From the NCBI GenBank assembly GCA_017474485.1, contig JAFVHO010000017.1, positions 1-42,854 on the forward strand: a stretch of 42,854 bases of DNA. The letters run 5' to 3'. The stretch comes from Prevotella sp. GTDB lineage: Bacteria; Bacteroidota; Bacteroidia; Bacteroidales; Bacteroidaceae. The notes below the pieces were generated by a model, which ran no database searches, had not been told where the DNA came from, and was given only the letters and a program-made list of their open reading frames with translations. The position numbers were made by a program, and so were the translations under genes. Shown piece by piece: positions 1 to 7,019 of the stretch. How positions within the stretch are numbered: position 1 is the first letter of the stretch; every line of letters starts with the position of its first letter.

Positions 1-137
1 ACGTTAAACCCTTCGTTGGTTCTCCACACGAGTCGCTTCTGGAAGTCGGCACCTTTCAGGTCCACTTCAATCTTGTCCAGCCATTCTTGGGTGGTTGGCG
101 CTTGGAACTCGCTAAAGAGTTTTTCTTTGTTAGCCAT
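1..137 (-). CDS. mutA: Methylmalonyl-CoA mutase small subunit, N-terminal part (cut by window edge)
   Basis: Only the first 45 codons lie in the window, read on the minus strand from an ATG at 135-137; the rest is beyond base 1. The peptide starts MANKEKLFSEF and continues with TTQEWLDKIEVDLKGADF and LVWRTNEGFN, the well-conserved N-terminus of the Bacteroidetes small (beta) subunit. With MutB and B12 the enzyme interconverts succinyl-CoA and methylmalonyl-CoA in succinate-to-propionate fermentation. This subunit is the non-catalytic partner. A TACCTTTG box at 189-196 (minus) is the likely -7 element. It is divergent from an exporter and a decarboxylase operon that could serve the same pathway. 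The identification rests on recognising the N-terminus, not on catalytic residues. Confidence 0.85.
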   Translation of the reverse strand, partial: MANKEKLFSEFQAPTTQEWLDKIEVDLKGADFQKRLVWRTNEGFN

Positions 138-188
138 AAAATACTTGTGTTTATTATATAAGATGTTGTTGTTTTAAGTATTGTCCTG

Positions 189-196
189 CAAAGGTA
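189..196 (-). promoter_or_regulatory. -7 promoter box for mutA
   Basis: TACCTTTG on the minus strand fits the Bacteroidetes TAnnTTTG -7 consensus and lies about 50 bp upstream of the mutA start. No clear -33 TTTG is visible at the right distance. Confidence 0.5.
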
Positions 197-289
197 GCAA
201 ATAATTCCGAAAAAAAGAAGAATTTAATAAATATTTTATTTTTATGAAAAATAGTTGCACAAAATTGCACGTATTGCGCAAGAATTTAG

Positions 290-297
290 TAATTTTG
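290..297 (+). promoter_or_regulatory. -7 promoter box for the exporter/decarboxylase operon
   Basis: TAATTTTG fits TAnnTTTG and lies 24 bp upstream of the ATG at 322. A TTG at about 265-267 is a possible -33 element, although the spacing (about 22 bp) is slightly long. Confidence 0.5.
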
Positions 298-321
298 CAG
301 GCAATTTGGAGATAGTATGTT

Positions 322-2013
322 ATGGAATCATTTCAATGGTTAAAGGATTTGTTCACGACAACGGACTCTGTGGCGCATATTGCATTGTTGTATGCCATAG
401 TGATTGCCGTAGGCGTCTACCTAGGCAAAATTAAGATTGGAGGCGTATCTCTGGGCGTTACGTTTGTCCTGTTTGCCGGTATTGTGGCAGGGCACATCGG
501 ATTTACAGCCCCCACCCCCATTCTGACTTTTATGCAAGACTTCGGACTTATTCTGTTCGTATTCATGATAGGTATGCAGGTTGGTCCCGGCTTCTTTGAG
601 AGCTTTGGCAAACAAGGTATCAAACTCAACGGATTGGCAGCCGCCGCTATCCTGCTGAACATTCTAGTCATGTTCGCTTGCTATTATATCTTCTTCGATA
701 CCAGCAACAAGATGAACCTTCCGATGATGGTAGGTACGCTGTATGGTGCTGTCACCAATACCCCCGGTCTTGGTGCTGCCAACGAAGCATTGGGTACTGT
801 TTTCGGTGCCAATGCGCCACAGATTGCTTCAGCATACGCTTGTGCATACCCCCTCGGTGTCATCGGCATCATACTTGGTATTATTATAATAAGGTATATA
901 TGTAGCGTCAAGCTCGAGAAAGAAGAGGCTCGTCTGAAGGCTATGGAAGAACAGAGTGCCAACAAGAAGCCATATAAGATGCACCTTGAGGTGACTAACA
1001 AATACCTGGAGGGAAAGACACTGCTGCAGGTTCACGACTTCCTAAACCGCGACTTCGTGGTGTCACGACTGGTTTCACAGGGCGAGCTGATTATCCCTAA
1101 TCGCGACACAGTATTCCATGTCGGCGACCAGATGCTGGTGGTATGTGCCGAGGCAGACCAGGAAGCTATTATGGCCTTCATTGGCCCAAAACTTGATATT
1201 GACTTTGAACAACAAGATCAGCCTCTGGTATCGAAACGTATTCTGATTACGAATCCTGCCATCAACGGCAAATCGTTGGCTTCCATGCATTTTTCGAGTG
1301 TTCATGGTGTTAACGTCACGCGTGTCACCCGTCATGGCATGGATCTCTTCGCCTCTGCAGGCCTACCTTTGCAGGTCGGAGATAAAATCATGGTTGTTGG
1401 TCCTGAGGATGCTGTCGACCGCGTTGCCAACAAGATGGGAAACTCCGTACGTCGTTTGGATGCACCGAATATTGCCACTATCTTCGTTGGTATTATTATC
1501 GGACTCATCTTCGGTTCATTCCCTCTAGCCATTCCTGGCATGCCAGTTCCCGTCAAGTTAGGTTTAGCAGGCGGACCGCTGATTATCGCTATTCTCTTAG
1601 GCCGTTACGGCTATAAGATACATCTGGTGACCTATACCACCACCTCAGCCAATATGATGTTGCGCGAAATAGGACTGGTGCTCTTCCTGGCCTCAGTGGG
1701 TATCAAGGCTGGTGCAGGATTCGTCGAGACGGTGGTTCAGGGTGACGGATTGCTTTATGTACTCACGGGTTTCCTGATTACCATTATCCCTATCTTGATA
1801 GTAGGACCTATTGCACGTATCAGATACCGTTTCAACTATTTTACCATTGCTGGTATGATAGCTGGTACTTATACGGATCCTCCTGCTCTAGCCTACTCTA
1901 ACAGTATCTGCTCGAAAGAAGCGCCAGCCTTGGGCTATTCGACAGTATATCCGCTCTCAATGTTCCTCCGCATCTTTACAGCACAAATCGTCGTGCTGTT
2001 CTTCTGCGGATAA
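322..2013 (+). CDS. AAE-family (AspT/YidE/YbjL-like) anion exchanger with two RCK_C domains
   Basis: A 563-residue inner-membrane transporter. Two bundles of about five hydrophobic helices (roughly residues 15-195 and 385-560) flank a cytoplasmic middle with two tandem RCK_C/TrkA-C domains (about 215-290 and 296-375, each with a hydrophobic VGDQMLVV or VGDKIMVV strand). This is the architecture of the aspartate:alanine exchanger family, which includes AspT, E. coli YidE/YbjL and the Corynebacterium succinate exporter SucE. Only 48 bp separate it from the Na+-decarboxylase gamma subunit, so co-transcription is likely. It is divergent from mutA. I infer a dicarboxylate (perhaps succinate) exchanger; substrate cannot be read from sequence. 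Confidence 0.85.
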   Translation: MESFQWLKDLFTTTDSVAHIALLYAIVIAVGVYLGKIKIGGVSLGVTFVLFAGIVAGHIGFTAPTPILTFMQDFGLILFVFMIGMQVGPGFFESFGKQGIKLNGLAAAAILLNILVMFACYYIFFDTSNKMNLPMMVGTLYGAVTNTPGLGAANEALGTVFGANAPQIASAYACAYPLGVIGIILGIIIIRYICSVKLEKEEARLKAMEEQSANKKPYKMHLEVTNKYLEGKTLLQVHDFLNRDFVVSRLVSQGELIIPNRDTVFHVGDQMLVVCAEADQEAIMAFIGPKLDIDFEQQDQPLVSKRILITNPAINGKSLASMHFSSVHGVNVTRVTRHGMDLFASAGLPLQVGDKIMVVGPEDAVDRVANKMGNSVRRLDAPNIATIFVGIIIGLIFGSFPLAIPGMPVPVKLGLAGGPLIIAILLGRYGYKIHLVTYTTTSANMMLREIGLVLFLASVGIKAGAGFVETVVQGDGLLYVLTGFLITIIPILIVGPIARIRYRFNYFTIAGMIAGTYTDPPALAYSNSICSKEAPALGYSTVYPLSMFLRIFTAQIVVLFFCG

Positions 2014-2061
2014 GGTTTGATATAAGACTATATAATATATACACAATCAATAAACAGACAA

Positions 2062-3099
2062 ATGAAAAGATTCGCATTCCTGTTAGGCTCACTCCTCACT
2101 CTTGTCTCACAGCCCATACTGGCCCAGATGGATGCCAGCATCAAGCTGAACGAGGTGATGACGCAGAACGAGACGAGCCTGATTGACGAATACGGAGCCA
2201 GAAACGCCTGGGTGGAGATTGCCAATATCTCGCACTCGACGTACAATATCCGTGGCATGTACATTACCACTGACCGCTCCGTACTCGACAAGAAGATGAG
2301 TGTACCCGAACGCGTCAGTCGTATGAGCCAGATTCCCAATGGCGACGAGCGTACCAACCTCTCGGGACGTCAGCTCATTGTACTCCAACTTGGCAGTCAA
2401 CCTGCCCAAGGCTCTCTGCATCTCTCAGTAAAGGTCAACGCCACAGAACCAACTTGGATTGCGCTCTACAATGGCAATGCCACCCAACTGATTGACTCTA
2501 TCACCGTACCAGTATTGGGAGCAGACCAGTCGTTTGCCCGTATTGCCAACAACGGAACTGCATCTGATTGGGAAGTAAAACGTGCCGACCGCGTAACGCC
2601 AGGCATCCAAAACCAAACGATAGTCAGCGAATCGAAAATTGAGAAATTCAAGCGCGAAGACCCACATGGCTTCGGCATGGCTCTCATGGCAATGGGCATC
2701 GTGTTCTTCTGTTTGGCTCTGCTTTGGATTACCTTCACACTCTTCGGTATGCTGATGCGCCACATGGACACAGCTAAGAAGGTAGCTCACCAACAGCCCA
2801 TCAAACCCATTACCAAGACGGTAGAAAAGACGATGGAAGTTGGACACAAGACTGGTATTCTCCTGAAAGAAGGCCTTAACACCAAGGGCATTGACAAAGA
2901 GGTGTATATGGCTGTCATCGGTTTGGCCCTGCGCCAGTACGAAGACGACATCCACGATGTGGAGAGTGGCGTCATCACGATTAAACCGAAAGATACAGGA
3001 TGGGACGATGAATACAGTCAGATGACCCATTTGCACGAAGCGTTCATTCCCACCAAGCACAATGCCCCAACCATTCCAACAACCCCCGAACTGCATTAA
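2062..3099 (+). CDS. Na+-translocating decarboxylase gamma subunit (OadG) with N-terminal lamin-tail domain
   Basis: 345 residues. A signal peptide (1-21, ending ILAQ) is followed by a lamin-tail-like domain (about 25-170: KLNEVMTQN, WVEIANIS, and the closing TPGIQNQT typical of LTD folds). One membrane helix (about 210-235, MALMAMGIVFFCLALLWITF) and a charged cytoplasmic tail follow. The helix plus the FGMLMR stretch is the OadG part, which in the oxaloacetate/methylmalonyl-CoA decarboxylase pump anchors the carboxyltransferase to the beta subunit. The extracytoplasmic LTD extension is common in Bacteroidetes but absent from the classic short OadG. It is followed by the biotin carrier (30 bp gap) and the beta subunit. 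No carboxyltransferase alpha gene lies in the window. Confidence 0.8.
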   Translation: MKRFAFLLGSLLTLVSQPILAQMDASIKLNEVMTQNETSLIDEYGARNAWVEIANISHSTYNIRGMYITTDRSVLDKKMSVPERVSRMSQIPNGDERTNLSGRQLIVLQLGSQPAQGSLHLSVKVNATEPTWIALYNGNATQLIDSITVPVLGADQSFARIANNGTASDWEVKRADRVTPGIQNQTIVSESKIEKFKREDPHGFGMALMAMGIVFFCLALLWITFTLFGMLMRHMDTAKKVAHQQPIKPITKTVEKTMEVGHKTGILLKEGLNTKGIDKEVYMAVIGLALRQYEDDIHDVESGVITIKPKDTGWDDEYSQMTHLHEAFIPTKHNAPTIPTTPELH

Positions 3100-3129
3100 C
3101 AAACAGTTCACTAAAAATAGAATTTAATA

Positions 3130-3609
3130 ATGAAGACATATAAGTATAGAGTACAAGGCGTAGACTACGAGGTAGAAATCGCTGAGGTAGAAGGCAAGAT
3201 TGCCAAAGTTAACGTAAATGGCATCCCATTCGAGATTGAGATGCAGAAGCCTATTAACGCCGCTAAGCACCCCGCGTTGGCAGCCACTAAGCGTTCAGTG
3301 AGCACAGCAACACCTGTGGCAGCCCCCGTTTCAGCCCCACAACCTGCACCTACTGTTTCCAGTGCTGCATCCCCCGCTCAGCCCGCTGCAGGTGCAGGCA
3401 ATCCTGTAAAGGCTCCTCTGCCTGGTACTATCAATGCCATCAACGTAAAGGTGGGTGATACGGTTGCCGTTGGCGATGTAGTCATCATACTGGAAGCCAT
3501 GAAGATGCAGAACAACATCGAGGCGGAGAATGCCGGCACCGTGACTTCCATCCTTGTCAATCAAGGTGATTCCGTTATGGAAGGTGCAGTGATGCTGACC
3601 ATTGGGTAA
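3130..3609 (+). CDS. Biotin carboxyl carrier protein of the decarboxylase
   Basis: 159 residues in three parts: an N-terminal beta domain (1-55), an Ala/Pro-rich flexible linker (about 58-93), and a biotinyl domain (95-159). The biotinylation motif EAMKMQ has Lys at about residue 125. The protein carries CO2 from the carboxyltransferase to the membrane beta subunit, coupling decarboxylation of methylmalonyl-CoA or oxaloacetate to Na+ export. It sits between the gamma and beta genes, the usual Bacteroidetes order. The stop codon TAA (3607-3609) overlaps the first unit of a 7-bp repeat array that fills most of the gap to the next gene. Confidence 0.92.
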   Translation: MKTYKYRVQGVDYEVEIAEVEGKIAKVNVNGIPFEIEMQKPINAAKHPALAATKRSVSTATPVAAPVSAPQPAPTVSSAASPAQPAAGAGNPVKAPLPGTINAINVKVGDTVAVGDVVIILEAMKMQNNIEAENAGTVTSILVNQGDSVMEGAVMLTIG

Positions 3610-3635
3610 GTGAAAAGTGAATAGTGAAAAGTGAA
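3608..3635 (+). repeat. 7-bp tandem array, 4 units of (A/T)AGTGAA
   Basis: Four back-to-back heptads differ only in the first base. The array starts inside the stop codon of the biotin carrier gene and ends about 20 bp before the beta-subunit ATG. Every unit contains TGA, so stops occur in all three frames. The same unit recurs at 23086. Confidence 0.9.
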
Positions 3636-3655
3636 TAATTTGCTACCGCTATAAT

Positions 3656-4813
3656 ATGGGATTTACAAACTTTATCATAGAAAACTTCAATGAGTTCCTG
3701 ACCTATACGGGTTTTGCCAATGTGACGGCAGGAAACCTCATTATGATAGTGGTGGGAGCCTTCTTCATCTGGCTCGCCATCAAAAAAGACTTCGAGCCTC
3801 TGCTGCTCGTCCCCATCGGACTGGGTATCATTCTCGGCAACATTCCGTTCCGTGCTGATGCTGGACTGGAAATCGGTCTTTATGAGGACAACTCTGTCCT
3901 GAACATATTCTACCAAGGTGTGCGCCAAGGTTGGTATCCACCACTCATCTTCCTGGGCATTGGTGCCATGACTGATTTCTCAGCCCTGTTGGCCAATCCC
4001 AAACTGATGTTAATTGGTGCTGCAGCCCAGTTTGGTATCTTTGGCGCTTATATGTTTGCATTAGCATTGGGCTTTGAACCGAATCAGGCTGCCGGTATCG
4101 CCATTATTGGTGGTGCCGACGGTCCCACGGCTATCTTCCTCAGTAGTAAGCTATCGCCCAACCTCATGGGTGCCATTGCCGTGTGTGCCTATTCCTATAT
4201 GGCGCTAGTACCCCTGATTCAGCCCCCATTGATGCGTTTATTGACCACTAAGAAAGAACGCCTCATCAAGATGAAGCCAGCTCGCGAGGTATCTCAGACT
4301 GAGCGTATCCTGTTCCCCATCGTAGGCTTGTTGCTCACCACCTTCATCGTACCATCAGGTTTGCCCCTATTAGGTATGTTGTTCTTCGGCAACCTTTTGA
4401 AGGAGAGTGGTAAAACCACTCGTTTGGCAAAGACGGCAGGTGCAGCACTAAACGATATTGTGGTCATGCTGTTAGGTCTGACGGTAGGCTGTTCGACGCA
4501 GGCTTCTGAGTTCCTAACCATGAACACCATCTACATCTTCGCCATCGGCGCTGGTGCCTTTATCATCGCTACTATGAGCGGCGTATGCTTCGTCAAACTG
4601 ATGAACGTGTTCCTGCCCAAGGACAAAAAACTGAATCCATTAATTGGTAATGCAGGTGTAAGTGCCGTACCTATGGCAGCCCGCATATCAAACAACCTCG
4701 GACTGGAGTACGACCGCCACAACTTCTTGCTGATGCACGCTATGGGTCCCAACGTCGCAGGTGTCATTGGTTCAGCTGTGGCTGCTGGTGCCCTACTCGG
4801 CTTCCTTTCATAA
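3656..4813 (+). CDS. Na+-translocating decarboxylase beta subunit (OadB/MmdB type)
   Basis: 385 residues, very hydrophobic, with about nine or more membrane segments. It carries the hallmark GGADGPTAIFLSSKL (around residue 153), including the membrane-embedded Asp used for Na+ binding and proton-coupled carboxybiotin decarboxylation. The later PLIGNAGVSAVPMAARISN stretch is also family-typical. It is the third gene of the gamma/biotin carrier/beta set. In this context the pump most likely decarboxylates methylmalonyl-CoA during propionate formation, but oxaloacetate cannot be excluded because the alpha subunit is elsewhere. Start ATG 3656 is preceded by the A/T-rich sequence TATAAT. A hairpin terminator follows 25 bp after the stop. 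Confidence 0.92.
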   Translation: MGFTNFIIENFNEFLTYTGFANVTAGNLIMIVVGAFFIWLAIKKDFEPLLLVPIGLGIILGNIPFRADAGLEIGLYEDNSVLNIFYQGVRQGWYPPLIFLGIGAMTDFSALLANPKLMLIGAAAQFGIFGAYMFALALGFEPNQAAGIAIIGGADGPTAIFLSSKLSPNLMGAIAVCAYSYMALVPLIQPPLMRLLTTKKERLIKMKPAREVSQTERILFPIVGLLLTTFIVPSGLPLLGMLFFGNLLKESGKTTRLAKTAGAALNDIVVMLLGLTVGCSTQASEFLTMNTIYIFAIGAGAFIIATMSGVCFVKLMNVFLPKDKKLNPLIGNAGVSAVPMAARISNNLGLEYDRHNFLLMHAMGPNVAGVIGSAVAAGALLGFLS

Positions 4814-4837
4814 AAAAATCTAAGATTAATAAATAAT

Positions 4838-4868
4838 AATCGGCAATCGTTCTTGATTGTCGATTTTT
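4838..4868 (+). terminator. Rho-independent terminator of the decarboxylase operon
   Basis: An 11-bp stem (4838-4848 with 4855-4865, one G.U) has a 6-nt loop and is followed by a T-rich tail. It sits 25 bp after the beta-subunit stop. Confidence 0.75.
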
Positions 4869-4881
4869 ATTTGTAACTTTG
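4853..4881 (+). promoter_or_regulatory. Promoter of the deoxynucleoside kinase pair
   Basis: TAACTTTG at 4874-4881 matches the -7 consensus 22 bp before the ATG. TTG at 4853-4855 is a possible -33 element and lies inside the upstream terminator hairpin. Confidence 0.6.
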
Positions 4882-4903
4882 TCGTCTGAAAAATCTAAAA
4901 ACA

Positions 4904-5536
4904 ATGTACATAGCCGTTGCAGGAAATATAGGAAGCGGAAAATCGACGCTGACTCAACTACTGGCCAAGCACTATGGCTGGGAGGCACGCTATGAGGCTG
5001 TAGAGCACAACCCATATCTGGAGGACTACTATCGCGACATCCACCGATGGTCGTTTAATCTAGAAGTTTTTTTCCTAAAAGAGCGTTTCCGCGACCTGAT
5101 CGACATATCGAAGTCAGAAAAGACCATCATTCAAGACCGTACTATCTATGAAGGGGTGTATGTATTCATGCAGAACAATAGGGCTATGGGCCATCTCACA
5201 GAACGCGACTTCGAAACCTACATGGAGCTGTTTGAACAGATGATGACAGTGGTGCGCAAGCCAGACCTGATGATTTACCTGAAAGCGTCAGTCCCCCATC
5301 TGGTGGGAAATATCCAGAAACGAGGACGCGAATATGAGCAGTCCATCAAGTTAGAATATCTTGAAAACCTGAATCAGCGCTACGATGACTTTATATATAA
5401 TAAGTACAAAGGACGCGTGATGACCATACAAAAGGATGAGCTCGACTTTCAACACGAACCCAAAGACTTGGCCAAGATTATCGACCGCATTGACAGTGAA
5501 CTCTTTGGCCTTTTCTCTCACGATACGATTCTCTAA
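4904..5536 (+). CDS. Deoxynucleoside kinase, copy 1
   Basis: 210 residues of the dCK/dGK/dAK-type kinase family, which phosphorylates salvaged deoxynucleosides to the 5'-monophosphates with ATP. The P-loop GNIGSGKST is at residues 7-15. The WSFNLEVFFLKERF stretch (about 49-62) lines the substrate site. The DRS-like QDRT motif is at 77-80, followed by an acidic IYE. The arginine-rich lid RGREYEQS is near 145-152. Length is normal for the bacterial family. A close paralogue follows 31 bp downstream, so the two are probably co-transcribed and may form a heteromer. Specificity cannot be assigned. Confidence 0.9.
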   Translation: MYIAVAGNIGSGKSTLTQLLAKHYGWEARYEAVEHNPYLEDYYRDIHRWSFNLEVFFLKERFRDLIDISKSEKTIIQDRTIYEGVYVFMQNNRAMGHLTERDFETYMELFEQMMTVVRKPDLMIYLKASVPHLVGNIQKRGREYEQSIKLEYLENLNQRYDDFIYNKYKGRVMTIQKDELDFQHEPKDLAKIIDRIDSELFGLFSHDTIL

Positions 5537-5562
5537 CTTCTTCTAACTTCTTTAACTCCTTA
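5533..5562 (+). repeat. 10-bp tandem array between the kinase genes
   Basis: CTAACTTCTT occurs twice perfectly, followed by a degenerate third copy. The first copy contains the stop codon of kinase 1, and the array ends just before the A-rich leader of kinase 2. Confidence 0.75.
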
Positions 5563-5567
5563 AAAAT

Positions 5568-6188
5568 ATGCACATCGCAATAGCTGGAAACATCGGTAGT
5601 GGCAAGACCACATTAACCAAGCTCTTAGCACATCGCTATGGCTGGACGCCAAGGTTCGAACCCGTAGACAACAATCCCTATCTAGCAGATTTCTATGCCG
5701 ATATGCCCCGTTGGTCGTTTAACCTACAGATATACTTCCTGAACAAGCGTTTCAAGGAGGTGGTAGAGATTTCTAAGTCGGAAGAAACCATCATCCAAGA
5801 CCGTACCATCTTTGAAGATGCCTGCATCTTTGCCCCCAACCTGCATGGACAAGGCATGATGTCCGATCGCGACTTCAACAACTATCGCGACTTATTTGAC
5901 CTCATGATGTCGCTGGTAAAATTACCTGACCTCATGATTTACATCCGTGCCAGCATCCCTACCCTCGTAGCTCAAATTCAGAAACGTGGTCGTGAATATG
6001 AACAAACCATGCGACTGGACTATCTGCAAGGACTGGAGAAACGCTATGAGGATTGGATATCCACCTATAAAGGCCCACTTATCATTGTTGAGGGTGATAA
6101 GTGTAAATTTGGTGACAATCCCGAGCACCTAAAACAGGTGACGGACATGATTGACGCTAAGCTCTACGGATTGTTCCCAATGGAGTAA
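5568..6188 (+). CDS. Deoxynucleoside kinase, copy 2
   Basis: 206 residues, co-linear with the preceding kinase and roughly half identical by eye. It has P-loop GNIGSGKTT (7-15), WSFNLQIYFLNKRF (49-62), QDRT (77-80) and lid RGREYEQT. Differences concentrate after the DRT motif, where copy 1 has IYEGVYVFMQNN and copy 2 has IFEDACIFAPNL. That region contacts the nucleoside in the family, so the two enzymes probably prefer different bases. Tandem dAK/dGK genes forming a heterodimer are known in Lactobacillus acidophilus. The leader TTAAAAATATG has no Shine-Dalgarno. The gene ends 8 bp before the stop of the convergent downstream gene. Confidence 0.9.
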   Translation: MHIAIAGNIGSGKTTLTKLLAHRYGWTPRFEPVDNNPYLADFYADMPRWSFNLQIYFLNKRFKEVVEISKSEETIIQDRTIFEDACIFAPNLHGQGMMSDRDFNNYRDLFDLMMSLVKLPDLMIYIRASIPTLVAQIQKRGREYEQTMRLDYLQGLEKRYEDWISTYKGPLIIVEGDKCKFGDNPEHLKQVTDMIDAKLYGLFPME

Positions 6189-6196
6189 CAGGTCAA

Positions 6197-6886
6197 TTAG
6201 CGACGACGGCGCTTTTGGCTTGTACGCGACTTGGTGCGTTGGCGGTTTTTGGTTGTCTTACGCACCTTTACTTTTTTCTTCGTTTTTCCTTTTACCTGAG
6301 TCGTTTTTTTCGTAGTTGGCACACTGGTACTGCGCCATGTAACACACTCGCGCGCTGTATAATAAGGTACCTCGTCAGAAGGATTACGCTCACAATACTT
6401 CAATATGCTGTAATAGTCAACGTTTCGCTTCGAATGGTTATCATAGAACCAGATATCAACAGAAGACTTGGCAGTCGCAATCATCACGATATCACGGTCA
6501 AAATCCAAGAACCAGCGTGCAAACGCATGTCCTCGCACTGTTGCCTCCCAAGTAGGGGCACCATAATGATGCCGCATCCATTTCATCATCTTCTTATAGT
6601 CATCACGAGGTGTCCGACCTTGCTGATATTTAGTCGATAACAATATCGAATTGAGAGCCGATGTATCGCGATTGCTATTCAAATTGAGCCACACATTCAG
6701 TCCAGATATACGTCCTGACAGGCTAAAGCTATCCTCTTGTTGCATACCCTTGTTGCTCAGTTCATCTATCATCTCAGCGGGAGACAACGAGAGAGGAAGA
6801 CCCAGAAATTCCGTATGGTCATCAGCCTCAATGGGTAAACATAGCATACCTAAAAGGCACACCATCTTAATATATTTTTTCATCAT
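6197..6886 (-). CDS. Secreted protein of unknown function with a strongly basic C-terminal tail
   Basis: 229 residues, not recognised. An N-terminal signal peptide (about 1-22; KYIKMVCLLGMLCLPIEA) precedes a compact domain (about 25-170) with FLGLPLS, GLNVWLNLNSN and VDIWFYDNHSKRNVDYYSIL. The last 45 residues are almost entirely Lys, Arg, Thr, Ser and Gln and end in RRRR. The folded part is reminiscent of small Bacteroidetes proteins of unknown function. The tail could bind nucleic acid, LPS or another polyanion, but that is inference. The gene has its own minus-strand promoter (TACCTTTG) and converges on the kinase pair. Two adjacent ATGs are possible starts (6886 or 6883). Confidence 0.75.
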   Translation of the reverse strand: MMKKYIKMVCLLGMLCLPIEADDHTEFLGLPLSLSPAEMIDELSNKGMQQEDSFSLSGRISGLNVWLNLNSNRDTSALNSILLSTKYQQGRTPRDDYKKMMKWMRHHYGAPTWEATVRGHAFARWFLDFDRDIVMIATAKSSVDIWFYDNHSKRNVDYYSILKYCERNPSDEVPYYTARECVTWRSTSVPTTKKTTQVKGKTKKKVKVRKTTKNRQRTKSRTSQKRRRR

Positions 6887-6915
6887 TCCGTGTACTTTGC
6901 TTGTTATTTTCTTGG

Positions 6916-6946
6916 CAAAGGTACGAATAAACGAGTAAAAAGCAAA
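6916..6946 (-). promoter_or_regulatory. Promoter of the basic-tail secreted protein
   Basis: On the minus strand TACCTTTG (6916-6923) and TTTG (6943-6946) are separated by 19 bp, a good match to the Bacteroidetes -7/-33 pattern. Confidence 0.65.
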
Positions 6947-6962
6947 ATAAATAGGTCTAATT

Positions 6963-6995
6963 TTTTGGGGTTTCCATTTAAATGTCGTATCTTTG
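6963..6995 (+). promoter_or_regulatory. Promoter of the phosphatase/HATPase sensor gene
   Basis: TATCTTTG at 6988-6995 is preceded at about 20 bp by TTTTTTGG (6961-6968), which supplies the -33 TTTG/TTG. The ATG lies 24 bp downstream. Confidence 0.7.
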
Positions 6996-7019
6996 CACGG
7001 ATATTTGTACTAAGAACTT

